DNA of 64,000 nucleotides from Polynucleobacter meluiroseus (GCF_900205755.1 NZ_OANS01000005.1:1-64000), one strand, 5' to 3'; shown: positions 27,763-36,856, counted from the stretch's first letter. Notes: generated by a model not told the origin, from the sequence alone. Made by a program: numbers and translations.

Positions 27763-27787
27763 CATTTTCAACTGCGAGGGCTGCGCA

Positions 27788-28948
27788 TTACAAAATGGCA
27801 GGCAACTCTTTAGTAAACGCACTTCGCTGCGCTGTGGCTGTTCCCATCAAAGCAAATCCCAACAAGCTCCCATTGGCTGCTTCAAAGCGCGCCTCTAAGC
27901 CACCGTCAATAGAATGTATTTTCCAGCTGCCTACCGCATCATTCGCTGGGGGTGAAATAATTGTGGGCAGAGCGGGGGTTTTAACCATCACCGGCATGGC
28001 TGGGTAAGAGAGTGTAAGGGCTTGACCCAATAAATTTGGGGCAAGCGCACGTGCGGCTTGCATGATTGGCATGACATAAGGCAGTACGAGACCTTCTACC
28101 TCGGCGCAGTCTCCCAGTGAGTAGACATTCTTAGCGCTCGTCTCTAGATGGCGGTTAGCCTGAATACCTCGATCAGTAGCAATGCCTGCGGCCATAGCTA
28201 AATCCACCCTCGGTTTTAAGCCCACCGCTGAAAGCACGACATCACTAGTGAGTACGGTGCCATTGGCCAATGTAACTGCTAGTTGCTCACCCTGATGACG
28301 AATGGCTTGTACGGTTGTTGCAAAATGCCAGCGCACGCCAGTCTCGCTCAGCTTATTCTCGAGCTCAACAGCGGCAGCCTCTGGAAGCAGGCGCCCCAAT
28401 ACTTGCTGTGCCAAATCCACAACATCCACTTCAAAAGAGCCCAAGGCTAGGTCGTTGGCGAATTCACAACCAATGAGGCCGGCGCCAATAATCAATACCT
28501 TCTTTTTACCGGCAATTCTTTGGCGAAAGCTGGCGTAATCCGTTAGATCATTCACAGTCATTACTTCTGTTGCGGCATCACCCTCAATAGGAATGCGAAT
28601 TTGATCGGCCCCTAAAGCGAGCACCAGTTTGTCATAAGGCAGAGCTCCTTTGGAGGTGCTCAAGCTTTGTAGCTGCGTATCAATAGCAGTAACGCTAGTC
28701 TCACTAAGAATGGTAATTGCATGTTGCTCAGCTAGGCTGACAGCGCTAGAGGACTGTAATTGTTCCGCCGATTTATTGGTTGCAATGGCATTGGACAACA
28801 TCGGTTTAGAGTAAAAATAGCCCGGCTCTCGTGTCACTAGTGTGATGGGTATGGCTTGATCGAGCTTGCGGATTTCGCGGATGACGGTGAAGCCTGCTAA
28901 ACCACTGCCAACGATGACAATGCCTGCAGTAGTATTGGGTTGTTCCAA
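27788..28948 (-). CDS. Rubredoxin-NAD+ reductase-like FAD oxidoreductase
   Basis: The 386-aa flavoprotein has two dinucleotide folds: IVIVGSGLAGF at the N-terminus and VLIIGAGLIGCEFA in the middle. It also has the FAD contact YSLGDCAEV. The rubredoxin gene lies just upstream on the same strand, so it most likely passes electrons from NADH to that rubredoxin. No alkane hydroxylase is nearby, so the final acceptor is unknown; oxygen or peroxide detoxification would suit the neighbouring oxyR and sodB. Confidence 0.86.
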   Translation of the reverse strand: MEQPNTTAGIVIVGSGLAGFTVIREIRKLDQAIPITLVTREPGYFYSKPMLSNAIATNKSAEQLQSSSAVSLAEQHAITILSETSVTAIDTQLQSLSTSKGALPYDKLVLALGADQIRIPIEGDAATEVMTVNDLTDYASFRQRIAGKKKVLIIGAGLIGCEFANDLALGSFEVDVVDLAQQVLGRLLPEAAAVELENKLSETGVRWHFATTVQAIRHQGEQLAVTLANGTVLTSDVVLSAVGLKPRVDLAMAAGIATDRGIQANRHLETSAKNVYSLGDCAEVEGLVLPYVMPIMQAARALAPNLLGQALTLSYPAMPVMVKTPALPTIISPPANDAVGSWKIHSIDGGLEARFEAANGSLLGFALMGTATAQRSAFTKELPAIL

Positions 28949-29012
28949 ATCTGGTACTCCTAATGGGATGGGTGTTTCAGGAATGCGCTCTTATGGTGTG
29001 CCTGCAAGGGTA

Positions 29013-29177
29013 TTACATTTGCACCATTTCAAAGTCCGACTTAGCAACACCGCACTCTGGGCATTCCCAGTCTTCCGGTATGTCCGCCCAAGCCGTGCCA
29101 GGAGCGATACCTTCTTCAGGCAGACCTTTTTCTTCTTCGTAGACAAAGCCACAAACAATACATTGCCAAGATTTCAT
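29013..29177 (-). CDS. rubA: Rubredoxin
   Basis: This small gene of 54 codons has both iron-binding pairs: C6-IV-C9-G and C39-PE-C42-G. VYEEEKG and [14 protein letters not shown] are typical. The start at 29177 is chosen over the ATG at 29183 because GAAGGA ends directly before 29183 and six bases before 29177. It is a one-electron carrier, probably reduced by the adjacent FAD protein, whose gene begins 64 bases downstream. The divergent oxyR lies beyond a nested palindrome. Confidence 0.95.
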   Translation of the reverse strand: MKSWQCIVCGFVYEEEKGLPEEGIAPGTAWADIPEDWECPECGVAKSDFEMVQM

Positions 29178-29281
29178 ATTCATTCCTTCATAGTTAGCCC
29201 GCTAGTTTAAATTCAATTGCTTTCATACGCCTTAGCGTCGGCGTAGAGAGCCAAAGTCTCTGGCGCTTGACTGTGCCAGTA

Positions 29282-29329
29282 GATCTAATAGTTAAATAAT
29301 AATGTTATTATTAATCGATTAATTAGATC
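29282..29329. promoter_or_regulatory. Nested palindromes between rubA and oxyR
   Basis: Three symmetric elements overlap: outer arms GATCTAAT/ATTAGATC (29282-29289, 29322-29329), inner AATAATAA-TG-TTATTATT (29295-29312), and TTAATCGATTAA (29311-29322). The position in a divergent promoter region suggests an operator, perhaps for OxyR itself, but it does not obviously match the OxyR consensus. Confidence 0.5.
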
Positions 29330-29348
29330 ATAAAGAAAGCGTGAATCT

Positions 29349-30293
29349 ATGGCCTCCTTGCCCTCATTGCGCCAACTGAGTTACTTTGTGGCTTTAGCAA
29401 AAGACCTGAACTTTACGCGTGCTGCCCAAGCGAGTTTCGTTGGTCAATCGACGCTTAGTACGGGACTGAAAGAGTTAGAGGACAGTTTGGGCGTTCGCTT
29501 GGTGGAAAGAGATCGCCAGAATGTGTCGATTACGCCGATTGGCCTAGAAATCTTAGAGCGAGCAAAAGTCATCCTCGCCGCATCAGAAGATTTAGTGGAG
29601 TTCTCCAAGGCTTCAGGAAAGCCAATGTCGGGGACAATTCGCTTGGGCGTTATTCCAACCATTGCCCCATTTCTTTTGCCCAATGTTTTGCCGGACATTC
29701 GTGAGCGTTTTCCAGATCTGCAGATTGCGCTGCGAGAGGATCTCACTGCTAATTTACTTGCGCGTCTTGCTGAGCATCAGCTCGACTTCGCATTAATTGC
29801 CTTGCCTTTTGAGACCGAGGGCTTGCTGGTGAGTGAGCTCTTTAATGATGAGTTTTGTTTAGTGGCGAGAGAGGGCGATCCTGCCTTAAAAAGCAAGGAA
29901 ATTCAGTTGCCTGCGAAGTTGGCAGAACGCCTGCTTTTATTAGAAGAAGGGCACTGTTTGCGTGAGCACACTATGCAGGCCTGCAGGCAATCTGATTTTC
30001 GTAAGGCGGATGGGATGGAGGCTACGAGTCTGCTGACCCTGCTGCAAATGGTGGAGTCAGGCATGGGTATTGCCTTGCTGCCAGAGATGGCTTTAAAGGG
30101 CGGCCTTTTAAATGGCACTCATTTAGTGGCGAGGCCATTAGCCCCGCCAGTACCTAAGCGGATAATCGCCCTCGTAGCACGCTCATCGACCGCGCATTTA
30201 GAGGAATTTAATGCACTCTCACTGTGTATTCAGGAACAGTTCAAGGGGGCAAATAAGTCTAGTCGTGGCCTGCGCAAGGATGCTCGAATATAG
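29349..30293 (+). CDS. oxyR: Hydrogen peroxide-sensing LysR regulator OxyR
   Basis: The 314-aa protein has the LysR helix-turn-helix (residues 5-64) and an effector domain with the redox pair C203 and C212. The spacing of nine matches E. coli C199/C208, with the context EEGHCLREH and ACRQSD. It senses peroxide by disulfide formation and activates defence genes. It is divergent from rubredoxin and precedes an Old Yellow Enzyme gene; catalase or ahpC genes are not in the window. Confidence 0.93.
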   Translation: MASLPSLRQLSYFVALAKDLNFTRAAQASFVGQSTLSTGLKELEDSLGVRLVERDRQNVSITPIGLEILERAKVILAASEDLVEFSKASGKPMSGTIRLGVIPTIAPFLLPNVLPDIRERFPDLQIALREDLTANLLARLAEHQLDFALIALPFETEGLLVSELFNDEFCLVAREGDPALKSKEIQLPAKLAERLLLLEEGHCLREHTMQACRQSDFRKADGMEATSLLTLLQMVESGMGIALLPEMALKGGLLNGTHLVARPLAPPVPKRIIALVARSSTAHLEEFNALSLCIQEQFKGANKSSRGLRKDARI

Positions 30294-30361
30294 GAAATGA
30301 ATTATTCTTCACACACTCACCATTTTAGTTAAGCAGCACAATTTACAGAAAAGAGATTGCC

Positions 30362-31462
30362 ATGTCCGGAAAAGAAATCATGTTCACCCCAGTTAAGCTG
30401 GGCTCCATTGAATTAAAGAATCGTCTTGTGATGGCCCCTTTAACCAGGATGCGCGCGATCGGAGGTGACGTGCCTAGCCCACTAGCCAAAACTTACTATA
30501 GTCAAAGAGCCAGTGCGGGACTCATCATTACGGAAGCCACTCAAATTTCTCCATTGGGTATGGGTTATCCAGCCACTCCCGGTATTTACTCTTCTGAGCA
30601 AACGTCGGCCTGGAAAGAGATTGTTGAGTCGGTGCATGCTAAGGATGGCTGTATCGTTGCGCAACTTTGGCACGTTGGCCGCATTTCACACTCATCTTTG
30701 CATCCAGAGCAAGGTTTACCAGAGGCGCCTTCGGCAATTCCCGCTGCTGGAAAAACTTACGGTGCCGATTGGCAGTTACATGACTATGAAACTCCTAAGG
30801 CGATGACGGCTGGGGATATCGCTCGTCTTCTAAAAGATTATGAATTAGCAGCACAAAATGCCAAGACAGCGGGTTTTGATGGGATAGAAATTCATGCGGC
30901 GAACGGCTATTTGCTTGACCAGTTTTTGCAAGACAAAACCAATCATCGTACGGATCAATATGGTGGATCCATTGAAAACCGCTTACGTTTATTGGGTGAA
31001 GTCATTGAGGCTGTAATAAAAGTGTTTCCAGCGGACAAAATCGGTGTGCGCTTATCTCCTTATGGCAGCTTTAACGATATGAGTGATAGCGATCCAGTAG
31101 CGTTATTTATGGCTGCTATTCATAAGCTCAATACGTACAAATTGGCCTATGTCCACATGATTGAGCCCCGCTCCACCAGTGCCGGTGGTGACGATCAAGC
31201 CGTTGAGGACGCGCCAATCACATCGGAAATATTTCGTCAGGCGTATCAAGGAAAATTCATTAGTGCCGGTGGCTATGACCAAGCTATGGGCGAAGCTGTT
31301 TTGGAAGCTGGCTTGGCCGACGCAGTCGCTTACGGCCGTTTGTATATTTCCAATCCAGACTTGGCTGAGCGCTTTCAAGCCAATGCACCCTTAAATCCTT
31401 ACAACCGAGCTACTTTTTATGGTGGTGAAGAGGTGGGTTATACCGACTACCCAACGCTCTAA
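30362..31462 (+). CDS. Old Yellow Enzyme family alkene reductase
   Basis: The 366-aa flavoenzyme shows LKNRLVMAPLTRMRA, LWHVGRISH, IHAANGYLLDQFLQ, the signature TNHRTDQYGGSIENR, and AYGRLYISNPDL, all typical of the NemA/XenA-type FMN reductases of activated C=C bonds and nitro compounds. It starts 68 bases after oxyR on the same strand, so redox-stress control is plausible. A strong terminator follows. Confidence 0.92.
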   Translation: MSGKEIMFTPVKLGSIELKNRLVMAPLTRMRAIGGDVPSPLAKTYYSQRASAGLIITEATQISPLGMGYPATPGIYSSEQTSAWKEIVESVHAKDGCIVAQLWHVGRISHSSLHPEQGLPEAPSAIPAAGKTYGADWQLHDYETPKAMTAGDIARLLKDYELAAQNAKTAGFDGIEIHAANGYLLDQFLQDKTNHRTDQYGGSIENRLRLLGEVIEAVIKVFPADKIGVRLSPYGSFNDMSDSDPVALFMAAIHKLNTYKLAYVHMIEPRSTSAGGDDQAVEDAPITSEIFRQAYQGKFISAGGYDQAMGEAVLEAGLADAVAYGRLYISNPDLAERFQANAPLNPYNRATFYGGEEVGYTDYPTL

Positions 31463-31482
31463 AGTGACGGTGTTAAGAATGG

Positions 31483-31516
31483 GGTTTCATGCGGGCGCAT
31501 GAAGCCTCATTTTTTA
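31483..31516 (+). terminator. Terminator after the Old Yellow Enzyme gene
   Basis: A 10-bp stem GGTTTCATGC/GCATGAAGCC with loop GGGC is followed by TCATTTTTT. The distal end coincides with the stop codon of the small minus-strand gene. Confidence 0.9.
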
Positions 31517-31683
31517 TTGTCAGGATCGTTCAGCAGACCGTAATAATTTGCCAGCAAGAGTAATGCAATGGAGGCGCATCCAAGGGCAAAGAATTGCCAT
31601 TGATGCAGAATAGCTGTGCCAACAACAGTCATCAAAATAGTCCAGCCAACTACTAACTTGGCTTTTTTGGTGAGTGGTTTCAT
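31507..31683 (-). CDS. Small two-helix membrane protein (58 aa)
   Basis: The frame encodes a basic start (MKPLTKKAK), then two hydrophobic stretches around residues 11-26 and 31-48, and a polar tail DPDNKK. No family is recognised. It lies 14 bases downstream of another small gene on the same strand and its stop touches a terminator of the opposite strand. The composition looks like a genuine inner-membrane miniprotein. Confidence 0.6.
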   Translation of the reverse strand: MKPLTKKAKLVVGWTILMTVVGTAILHQWQFFALGCASIALLLLANYYGLLNDPDNKK

Positions 31684-31697
31684 CTTTTCTTTATTCC

Positions 31698-31889
31698 TTA
31701 TTTAATCGAGAGCCTTACTTTAGCGCTCAGCTCGCCAGACGGGCCGCGCTTATCTACTTGTGAAAGTCGCAAAGCCTCCACCTCAAAATCAGTTTGCGCA
31801 GGGTGGAATTCTATATTGCTCAAATGAATCACATAAGTCCAGACCAATTCTCGACCACGATCTTTGAAAACATCCACTACTCGTTTCAT
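31698..31889 (-). CDS. Small hypothetical protein (63 aa)
   Basis: An AGGAAA lies seven bases before the ATG. The protein is mixed charged (KRVVDVFKDRGRELVW...) without membrane segments and is not recognised. The short distance to the following miniprotein gene and to the upstream lactate dehydrogenase gene, all on the minus strand, suggests they may share a transcript. Confidence 0.5.
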   Translation of the reverse strand: MKRVVDVFKDRGRELVWTYVIHLSNIEFHPAQTDFEVEALRLSQVDKRGPSGELSAKVRLSIK

Positions 31890-31943
31890 CTATGTTTCCT
31901 ATGCAGGTGCAAACAGCAGGCCGAGGCAAGAATTAAGCAAACT

Positions 31944-33089
31944 TTAAAACGTCCCAGGATACAAAATCTCTTTGGTGACGTTATGAATATCACGATGACC
32001 TGTAAAAGCCATAGTGATATCAAGTTCGTTGTGAATGATCTCTAAACATTTTGTTACACCCGCTTCGCCCATGGCACCCAAGCCATATAAGAAGGGGCGA
32101 CCAATCATGGTGCCGCGCGCGCCCAAGGCCCATGCTTTCAAGACATCTTGTCCTGAACGAATACCACCATCCATCCAAACTTCGATGTCTTTTCCGACCG
32201 CATCCACAATACCGGGAAGCGCCTGAATACTGGAGATCGCACCATCGAGTTGTCGACCGCCGTGATTGGAAACAATTAAGGCATCCGCACCTGAGTTTGC
32301 CGCTAAACGCGCATCGCCTTCATCCAAAATTCCTTTGATGATAAGCTTCCCGCCCCACAGCTTTTTAATCCACTCAACGTCTGCCCAGCTGAGACCTGGG
32401 TCAAACTGTTCTGCAGTCCAGGAGGAGAGGGAAGACATGTTTCCCACTCCAGTTGCATGCCCCACAATATTGCGGAAGGTTCTGCGGGGGGTCATTGCCA
32501 TGCCCATGCACCAGCGTGGCTTAGTGGCCATATTAATCATGTTGGCAATAGTCAGTTTAGGGGGCGCTGATAAACCATTTTTCAGGTCTTTATGGCGTTG
32601 ACCCAAAATCTGCAGGTCTAAAGTTAAAACTAGGGCAGAACACTTCGCTGCTTTTGCACGCTCGATCAGTCTTTCAATGAAACCACGATCTTTCATGACG
32701 TAAAGCTGGAACCAAAAAGGCTTGGTAGTGTGCTCGGCAACGTCCTCTATCGAACAAATACTCATAGTCGATAAACAGAAGGGCACACCAAATTTTTCAG
32801 CAGCTTTTGCCGCAAGGATTTCGCCATCGGCGCATTGCATGCCCGTGAGTCCCGTTGGGGCCAAGGCAACCGGCATCGCGACTTCTTGACCAACCATCGT
32901 CGTTTTGGTGCTGCGATTTTTCATATCTACCGCAACGCGTTGACGAAATTTGATTTTCTGAAAATCAGATTCATTCGCGCGATAGGTCGATTCAGTCCAA
33001 GAGCCCGAGTCGGCATAGTCGTAAAACATTTTTGGGGTACGTTTTTGATGTAACACCCGTAAATCTTCAATGCTGGTGATGATTGCCAA
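31944..33089 (-). CDS. lldD: FMN-dependent L-lactate dehydrogenase (LldD family)
   Basis: The 381-aa alpha-hydroxy acid dehydrogenase has MFYDYADSGSWTE, the FMN region MPVALAPTGLTGMQ, PFWFQLYVMKDR, the catalytic His-Arg motif SNHGGRQLDGA, and IKGILDEGDA. It oxidises L-lactate (or another 2-hydroxy acid) to the keto acid and feeds the quinone pool at the membrane. Exact substrate remains open within this family. Confidence 0.88.
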   Translation of the reverse strand: MAIITSIEDLRVLHQKRTPKMFYDYADSGSWTESTYRANESDFQKIKFRQRVAVDMKNRSTKTTMVGQEVAMPVALAPTGLTGMQCADGEILAAKAAEKFGVPFCLSTMSICSIEDVAEHTTKPFWFQLYVMKDRGFIERLIERAKAAKCSALVLTLDLQILGQRHKDLKNGLSAPPKLTIANMINMATKPRWCMGMAMTPRRTFRNIVGHATGVGNMSSLSSWTAEQFDPGLSWADVEWIKKLWGGKLIIKGILDEGDARLAANSGADALIVSNHGGRQLDGAISSIQALPGIVDAVGKDIEVWMDGGIRSGQDVLKAWALGARGTMIGRPFLYGLGAMGEAGVTKCLEIIHNELDITMAFTGHRDIHNVTKEILYPGTF

Positions 33090-33213
33090 AATCTATCCTT
33101 GTGTCAAAGCCAATTAATACTCAATAAAGCTCTATCTTAGCAACTCTAGACGTTTCTTCCTACAATGCTAACTTGGCTGCTTTCTGGGCCTCCTAAGCAA
33201 ACTAAGTACCTAA

Positions 33214-34122
33214 ATGATCCAACTTAACCTCGCAACTACCTTCTATCTGCTAACAGCTACCTTTTTATGGGCTAGCAATGCAATTGCAGGTCGAATTCTG
33301 GTGGGGAGCATTTCTCCTATTACCCTTAGTATGGTGCGATGGGGTTTAGCAGCCTTATTTTTACTACCCTTAGGGTGGCGTATTTTCAAGCCCAGTAGCC
33401 CCTTATGGCGAAATCGGCGACGGTTCATTATTTTGGGTTTGTTAGGGGTGGGTAGCTATAACGTACTCCTCTATTTAGCCTTGCAAACCTCAACTGCTAT
33501 TAATGTCACCTTGATTGGCGCCAGCATGCCTATATGGATGCTCTTGATTGGTGCGGTTTTCTTTCAAGTTAAACCACGCTTGTTACAAATGATTGGCGCT
33601 GTCGTATCGATTGCGGGAGTGTGCTTGGTATTAACCAGGGGCGATGTCGCCAGCCTGTTCTCAATGCAGGTTGTCGCTGGAGATCTCTTCATCATGTTGG
33701 CGACAATTCTGTGGGCCTCCTACAGTTGGATGATCAGTCGGCCTGGCAGCAGTAATGAGCGCCAGTGGCCTTGGGCCGAGTTTTTGCTAGCTCAGGTCAT
33801 GATTGGCTTTTTATGGACCGCACTCTTCGAAAGCATGGAGGTCGCTGCTGACCTCGCCTTTATGGAGCTCCAAGCTTGGGAATGGCTACTCATTATTTTT
33901 GTGGCAATTGGCCCCTCCCTGATTGCCTACCGATTTTGGGGTTTGGGAGTGACTAGGGCAGGGCCTACGGTAGCAGCATTTTTTGCCAACTTAATCCCCT
34001 TATTTACAGCCCTTTTATCAGCCGCGCTTTTAGGCGATCCTCCAAAGTTGTTTCATGGACTAGCTTTTATCCTCATCGTGACAGGTATCTTAGTGGCCTC
34101 AATTCAGGGAAAAAAGGCGTAA
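33214..34122 (+). CDS. DMT superfamily transporter (two EamA domains)
   Basis: The 302-aa protein has ten predicted membrane helices in two EamA repeats; the first starts near LLTATFLWASNAIAGR and the second near LATILWASYSWMISRPG. Members export amino acids, metabolites or drugs; the substrate cannot be read from sequence. Confidence 0.87.
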   Translation: MIQLNLATTFYLLTATFLWASNAIAGRILVGSISPITLSMVRWGLAALFLLPLGWRIFKPSSPLWRNRRRFIILGLLGVGSYNVLLYLALQTSTAINVTLIGASMPIWMLLIGAVFFQVKPRLLQMIGAVVSIAGVCLVLTRGDVASLFSMQVVAGDLFIMLATILWASYSWMISRPGSSNERQWPWAEFLLAQVMIGFLWTALFESMEVAADLAFMELQAWEWLLIIFVAIGPSLIAYRFWGLGVTRAGPTVAAFFANLIPLFTALLSAALLGDPPKLFHGLAFILIVTGILVASIQGKKA

Positions 34123-34187
34123 AACATCCTTTTCTTGCTAAAAAGGCCTAGTTTTGCTAATAATGAGCCGCAGGTACACAGATTTAT

Positions 34188-34210
34188 CTCTAAATCGGTA
34201 TGATTTAGGG
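34188..34210 (+). other. Hairpin in the leader of the aminotransferase gene
   Basis: CTCTAAATC and GATTTAGGG pair over nine positions (one G-T) around the loop GGTAT, about 28 bases before the ATG. No riboswitch family is recognised. Confidence 0.4.
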
Positions 34211-34237
34211 TTACGAATGCTTTTCTAGGAAAATACT

Positions 34238-35386
34238 ATGCCAGGCTTACTTCCCCACGTTGATCCCGATGGACTCTTGGAATTTTCAGTGGTCTATACC
34301 GACCGCTCGCTAAACCACATGTCCGAAGAATTCAAAAAAGTGATGGTGGATATTTCGAGCGTCTTAAAAGATGCTTATAACGCCAGCTCTGCCGTCATCG
34401 TTCCGGGTAGCGGCACTTTCGGCATGGAGGCAGTTGCCCGCCAGTTTGCTAATAATGAAAAGTGTTTGGTACTGCGTAATGGTTGGTTCAGTTACCGCTG
34501 GTCTCAGATCTTTGATGCTGGTCATATTACTCAAGATCTCACCATCATGAAGGGCAGACAGCTTGAGAACACCTTTCAGGGTGTGTTCGCTCCTGCGCCG
34601 ATTGAAGAAGTGGTGGCCTTTATTAAAAAAGAAAAGCCTGCTGTAGTTTTCGCGCCCCGCGTTGAGACCTCAGCCGGCATCATCTTGCCAGATGCCTATT
34701 TAAAGGCAGTAGGCGATGCAGTACGCTCAGTTAACGGCCTGTTTGTGTTGGATTGCATTGCCTCTGGTGCGATGTGGGTCGATATGAAGGCGTGCAATGT
34801 AGACATTCTGATTACTGCCCCACAAAAAGGGTGGAGCAGTTCCCCTTGCTGCGCATTAATTGCCATGGGTGAAAGAGCCCGTGAACGTATTGATGCTACG
34901 CAAAGCAGCAGCTTTGCCATGGACCTTAAAAAGTGGCTCCAAATTATGGAGGCATATGAAAAGGGTGGTCATGTGTATCACACGACGATGCCAACTGACG
35001 CACTCAAAATCTTGCGCGGCGTTATGAAAGAAACCCAAGCCTTAGGTTTCGATTGGTTAAAGCAGCAGCAACAGGAGTTGGGTGATAAGGTTCGCGCTTT
35101 ATTGGTTTCTAAAGGTTATCAATCGGTTGCCGCCCCTGGGTTTCAGGCGCCAGGTGTAGTGGTGAGTTACACCACGGACGCAGATATTCAGTCTGGCAAA
35201 AAGTTTATTGCCCTTGGTTTACAAACTGCCGCTGGTGTTCCTTTGCAGTGCGATGAAAGACCCGATTTCCGTACCTTCCGCATTGGCTTATTTGGCCTTG
35301 AAAAGCTGACAAATGTTGACCGTACCGTAAGTCATCTTGAAGCAGCCTTGGAGAGAATTACCGAAGCTGAGGCACAACCCGCCTAA
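34238..35386 (+). CDS. Class V aminotransferase (alanine-glyoxylate/serine type)
   Basis: The 382-aa PLP enzyme has the cofactor lysine in APQKGWSSSPCCALI, preceded by VLDCIASGAMWVDM, where Asp binds the pyridine nitrogen. VIVPGSGTFGMEA and LVLRNGWFSYRWSQIFD are also family-like. It probably uses serine, alanine or a sulfonated amino donor with glyoxylate or pyruvate; the exact pair is not determined. A UUCG-loop terminator follows. Confidence 0.85.
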   Translation: MPGLLPHVDPDGLLEFSVVYTDRSLNHMSEEFKKVMVDISSVLKDAYNASSAVIVPGSGTFGMEAVARQFANNEKCLVLRNGWFSYRWSQIFDAGHITQDLTIMKGRQLENTFQGVFAPAPIEEVVAFIKKEKPAVVFAPRVETSAGIILPDAYLKAVGDAVRSVNGLFVLDCIASGAMWVDMKACNVDILITAPQKGWSSSPCCALIAMGERARERIDATQSSSFAMDLKKWLQIMEAYEKGGHVYHTTMPTDALKILRGVMKETQALGFDWLKQQQQELGDKVRALLVSKGYQSVAAPGFQAPGVVVSYTTDADIQSGKKFIALGLQTAAGVPLQCDERPDFRTFRIGLFGLEKLTNVDRTVSHLEAALERITEAEAQPA

Positions 35387-35407
35387 GCTTGCTGGGACTT
35401 CCTGATT

Positions 35408-35438
35408 AAAAAAGGCTATCTTCGGATGGCCTTTTTTT
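35408..35438 (+). terminator. Terminator after the aminotransferase gene
   Basis: GGCTATC and GATGGCC pair around a TTCG tetraloop, with an A-run before and T7 after. Confidence 0.93.
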
Positions 35439-35563
35439 CGTCTAGAGTCTTCATCACGAAGGCTCTTTATGAAAAGAGTCGTTTTGTAGTTTTTAATAAA
35501 TGAAGGATTTATGACAGTTATTTGGGTATGATTGAGAGATGAACCAACCTGTCGGAGAATTTC

Positions 35564-35851
35564 ATGATTGTTCGTATCGCACGTATTAGCCTAGCCACCC
35601 TGATTGCATCTGCCATTGGTTTTTCCTCAATTACGGCTTTCGCTGCCGACCCTGCTCCCGCTCCAGCTCCCATGACTGCCCCTGCTGCAGCCCCCGTAGC
35701 TGCACCAGCGACCCAGTCTGATACCGCTGCTGAGAAAAAAGCAGCGAAGAAAGCGAAGAAAGAACAGAAAAAGGCAGATAAGAAAGCCAAGAAACAGCAG
35801 AAAAAAGCAGCAAAGAAAAAAGCGAAAGCGGCTGAAGCTGCAGCCTCTTAA
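35564..35851 (+). CDS. Exported Pro/Ala- then Lys/Ala-rich small protein
   Basis: The 95-aa protein has a signal peptide ending AFAA (about residue 27), a short Ala/Pro linker (28-50), and a strongly basic tail of repeated KKA units with almost no other residues (57-91). It resembles Lys-rich periplasmic or secreted proteins of uncertain role; binding to acidic polymers or nucleic acid is possible. GGAG is nine bases before the ATG. A terminator follows directly. Confidence 0.72.
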   Translation: MIVRIARISLATLIASAIGFSSITAFAADPAPAPAPMTAPAAAPVAAPATQSDTAAEKKAAKKAKKEQKKADKKAKKQQKKAAKKKAKAAEAAAS

Positions 35852-35876
35852 TTAGTTATTCGTATTTAGTTCACCG

Positions 35877-35910
35877 AGCCATCGAGCGTGTTACGTTCGG
35901 TGGCTTTTTT
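35877..35910 (+). terminator. Terminator after the Lys/Ala-rich gene
   Basis: A 13-bp stem begins with AGCCA and closes with TGGCT (two G-T pairs) around GTT, followed by T6. It ends at the stop codon of the convergent nnrD gene. Confidence 0.9.
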
Positions 35911-36793
35911 ATTCGTGTTGATTGAGCAGGTTTCTCATCTCGAGAATAGTCTCGCTCGGTGTTAGCCCAATTGGCCCAATTTTTTTAGCGACTAAGCTAT
36001 CGGCGGCAGATGCATGCAACTGAACGGCTAAGCCAGTAGCCTCCCACACATTTAATTGATGGTGAATGCCCTGAGCCGCAATGGCAGCAATACTTCCGGT
36101 CAAAATATCACCCATACCACCTGTTCCCATGCCCGGGTTGCCTTCTAAGCAGCAGAGCATGTCGTGCTGAGGTGCTGCTATTAAAGTGTGTTGACCCTTC
36201 AGCACCGTAATTGATTGCGTTAGTTTGACTAGGTCTGTAAGTGCGCTTGCGCGACGCTCCTGAACCTCTGCAGCTGAAAGATCAAGCAGGTAACCGGCCT
36301 CCCCTGGGTGCGGAGTTAATACGGTTTGATTGGGATAGCGCGCATTCCGCTCACGCAACTGAGTCATTAGTGGGCCAATGTCTGCAAGTAAATGAAGGGC
36401 ATCCGCATCAATCACAAGGGGTATATTGGGATAAGCTAAAGATGCCTCCAGCCATTGAATCGCTAGATTAGAGAATCCCAAGCCTGGGCCGATCGCAATA
36501 ACGTCTGGCTTAATGGCTTGGAGTTGTTCAGTGGGGTCAAAGCTGGCTAGGCGAATCATTAATTCAGCTTGATCTGGCAAGGCATGTGCAGAAGCGGGAT
36601 CCAGCATTTCAAGTACGGTCCAGCCCGCGCCTAAGTGGAGTGAGGCATTTCCAGCAAGCAACAGAGCGCCAGCCATACCAGGTGCGCCGCCTATCAGAAG
36701 TACTTTGCCAGCATTGCCTTTATGCTCCGCAGGTGCACGTTTCAGGCGTTGAATTAAATGGAAGGTATTGAGTGGGGGAGGGCGATTCGACAT
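35909..36793 (-). CDS. nnrD: ADP-dependent NAD(P)H-hydrate dehydratase
   Basis: The 294-aa protein is the dehydratase part only (YjeF C-terminal domain) and repairs hydrated NAD(P)H. Visible motifs are HKGNAGKVLLIGGAPGM, AIGPGLG, LTPHPGEAGYLL and GNPGMGTGGMGDILTG. The epimerase domain is not fused here, as it is in E. coli Nnr, so an nnrE gene is expected elsewhere. Confidence 0.91.
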   Translation of the reverse strand: MSNRPPPLNTFHLIQRLKRAPAEHKGNAGKVLLIGGAPGMAGALLLAGNASLHLGAGWTVLEMLDPASAHALPDQAELMIRLASFDPTEQLQAIKPDVIAIGPGLGFSNLAIQWLEASLAYPNIPLVIDADALHLLADIGPLMTQLRERNARYPNQTVLTPHPGEAGYLLDLSAAEVQERRASALTDLVKLTQSITVLKGQHTLIAAPQHDMLCCLEGNPGMGTGGMGDILTGSIAAIAAQGIHHQLNVWEATGLAVQLHASAADSLVAKKIGPIGLTPSETILEMRNLLNQHE

Positions 36794-36856
36794 ACGATGA
36801 GTATGGCCTGATTTTTACCCTTAGGCAATTGACCTCATGCAACGCTGGAGCGAATG

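Noticed and set aside
35518..35790. Phe/Ala-rich frame opposite the Lys/Ala-rich gene
   Set aside because: It is the mirror of a repetitive Lys/Ala coding stretch, and the sense gene has signal peptide, ribosome binding site and terminator.
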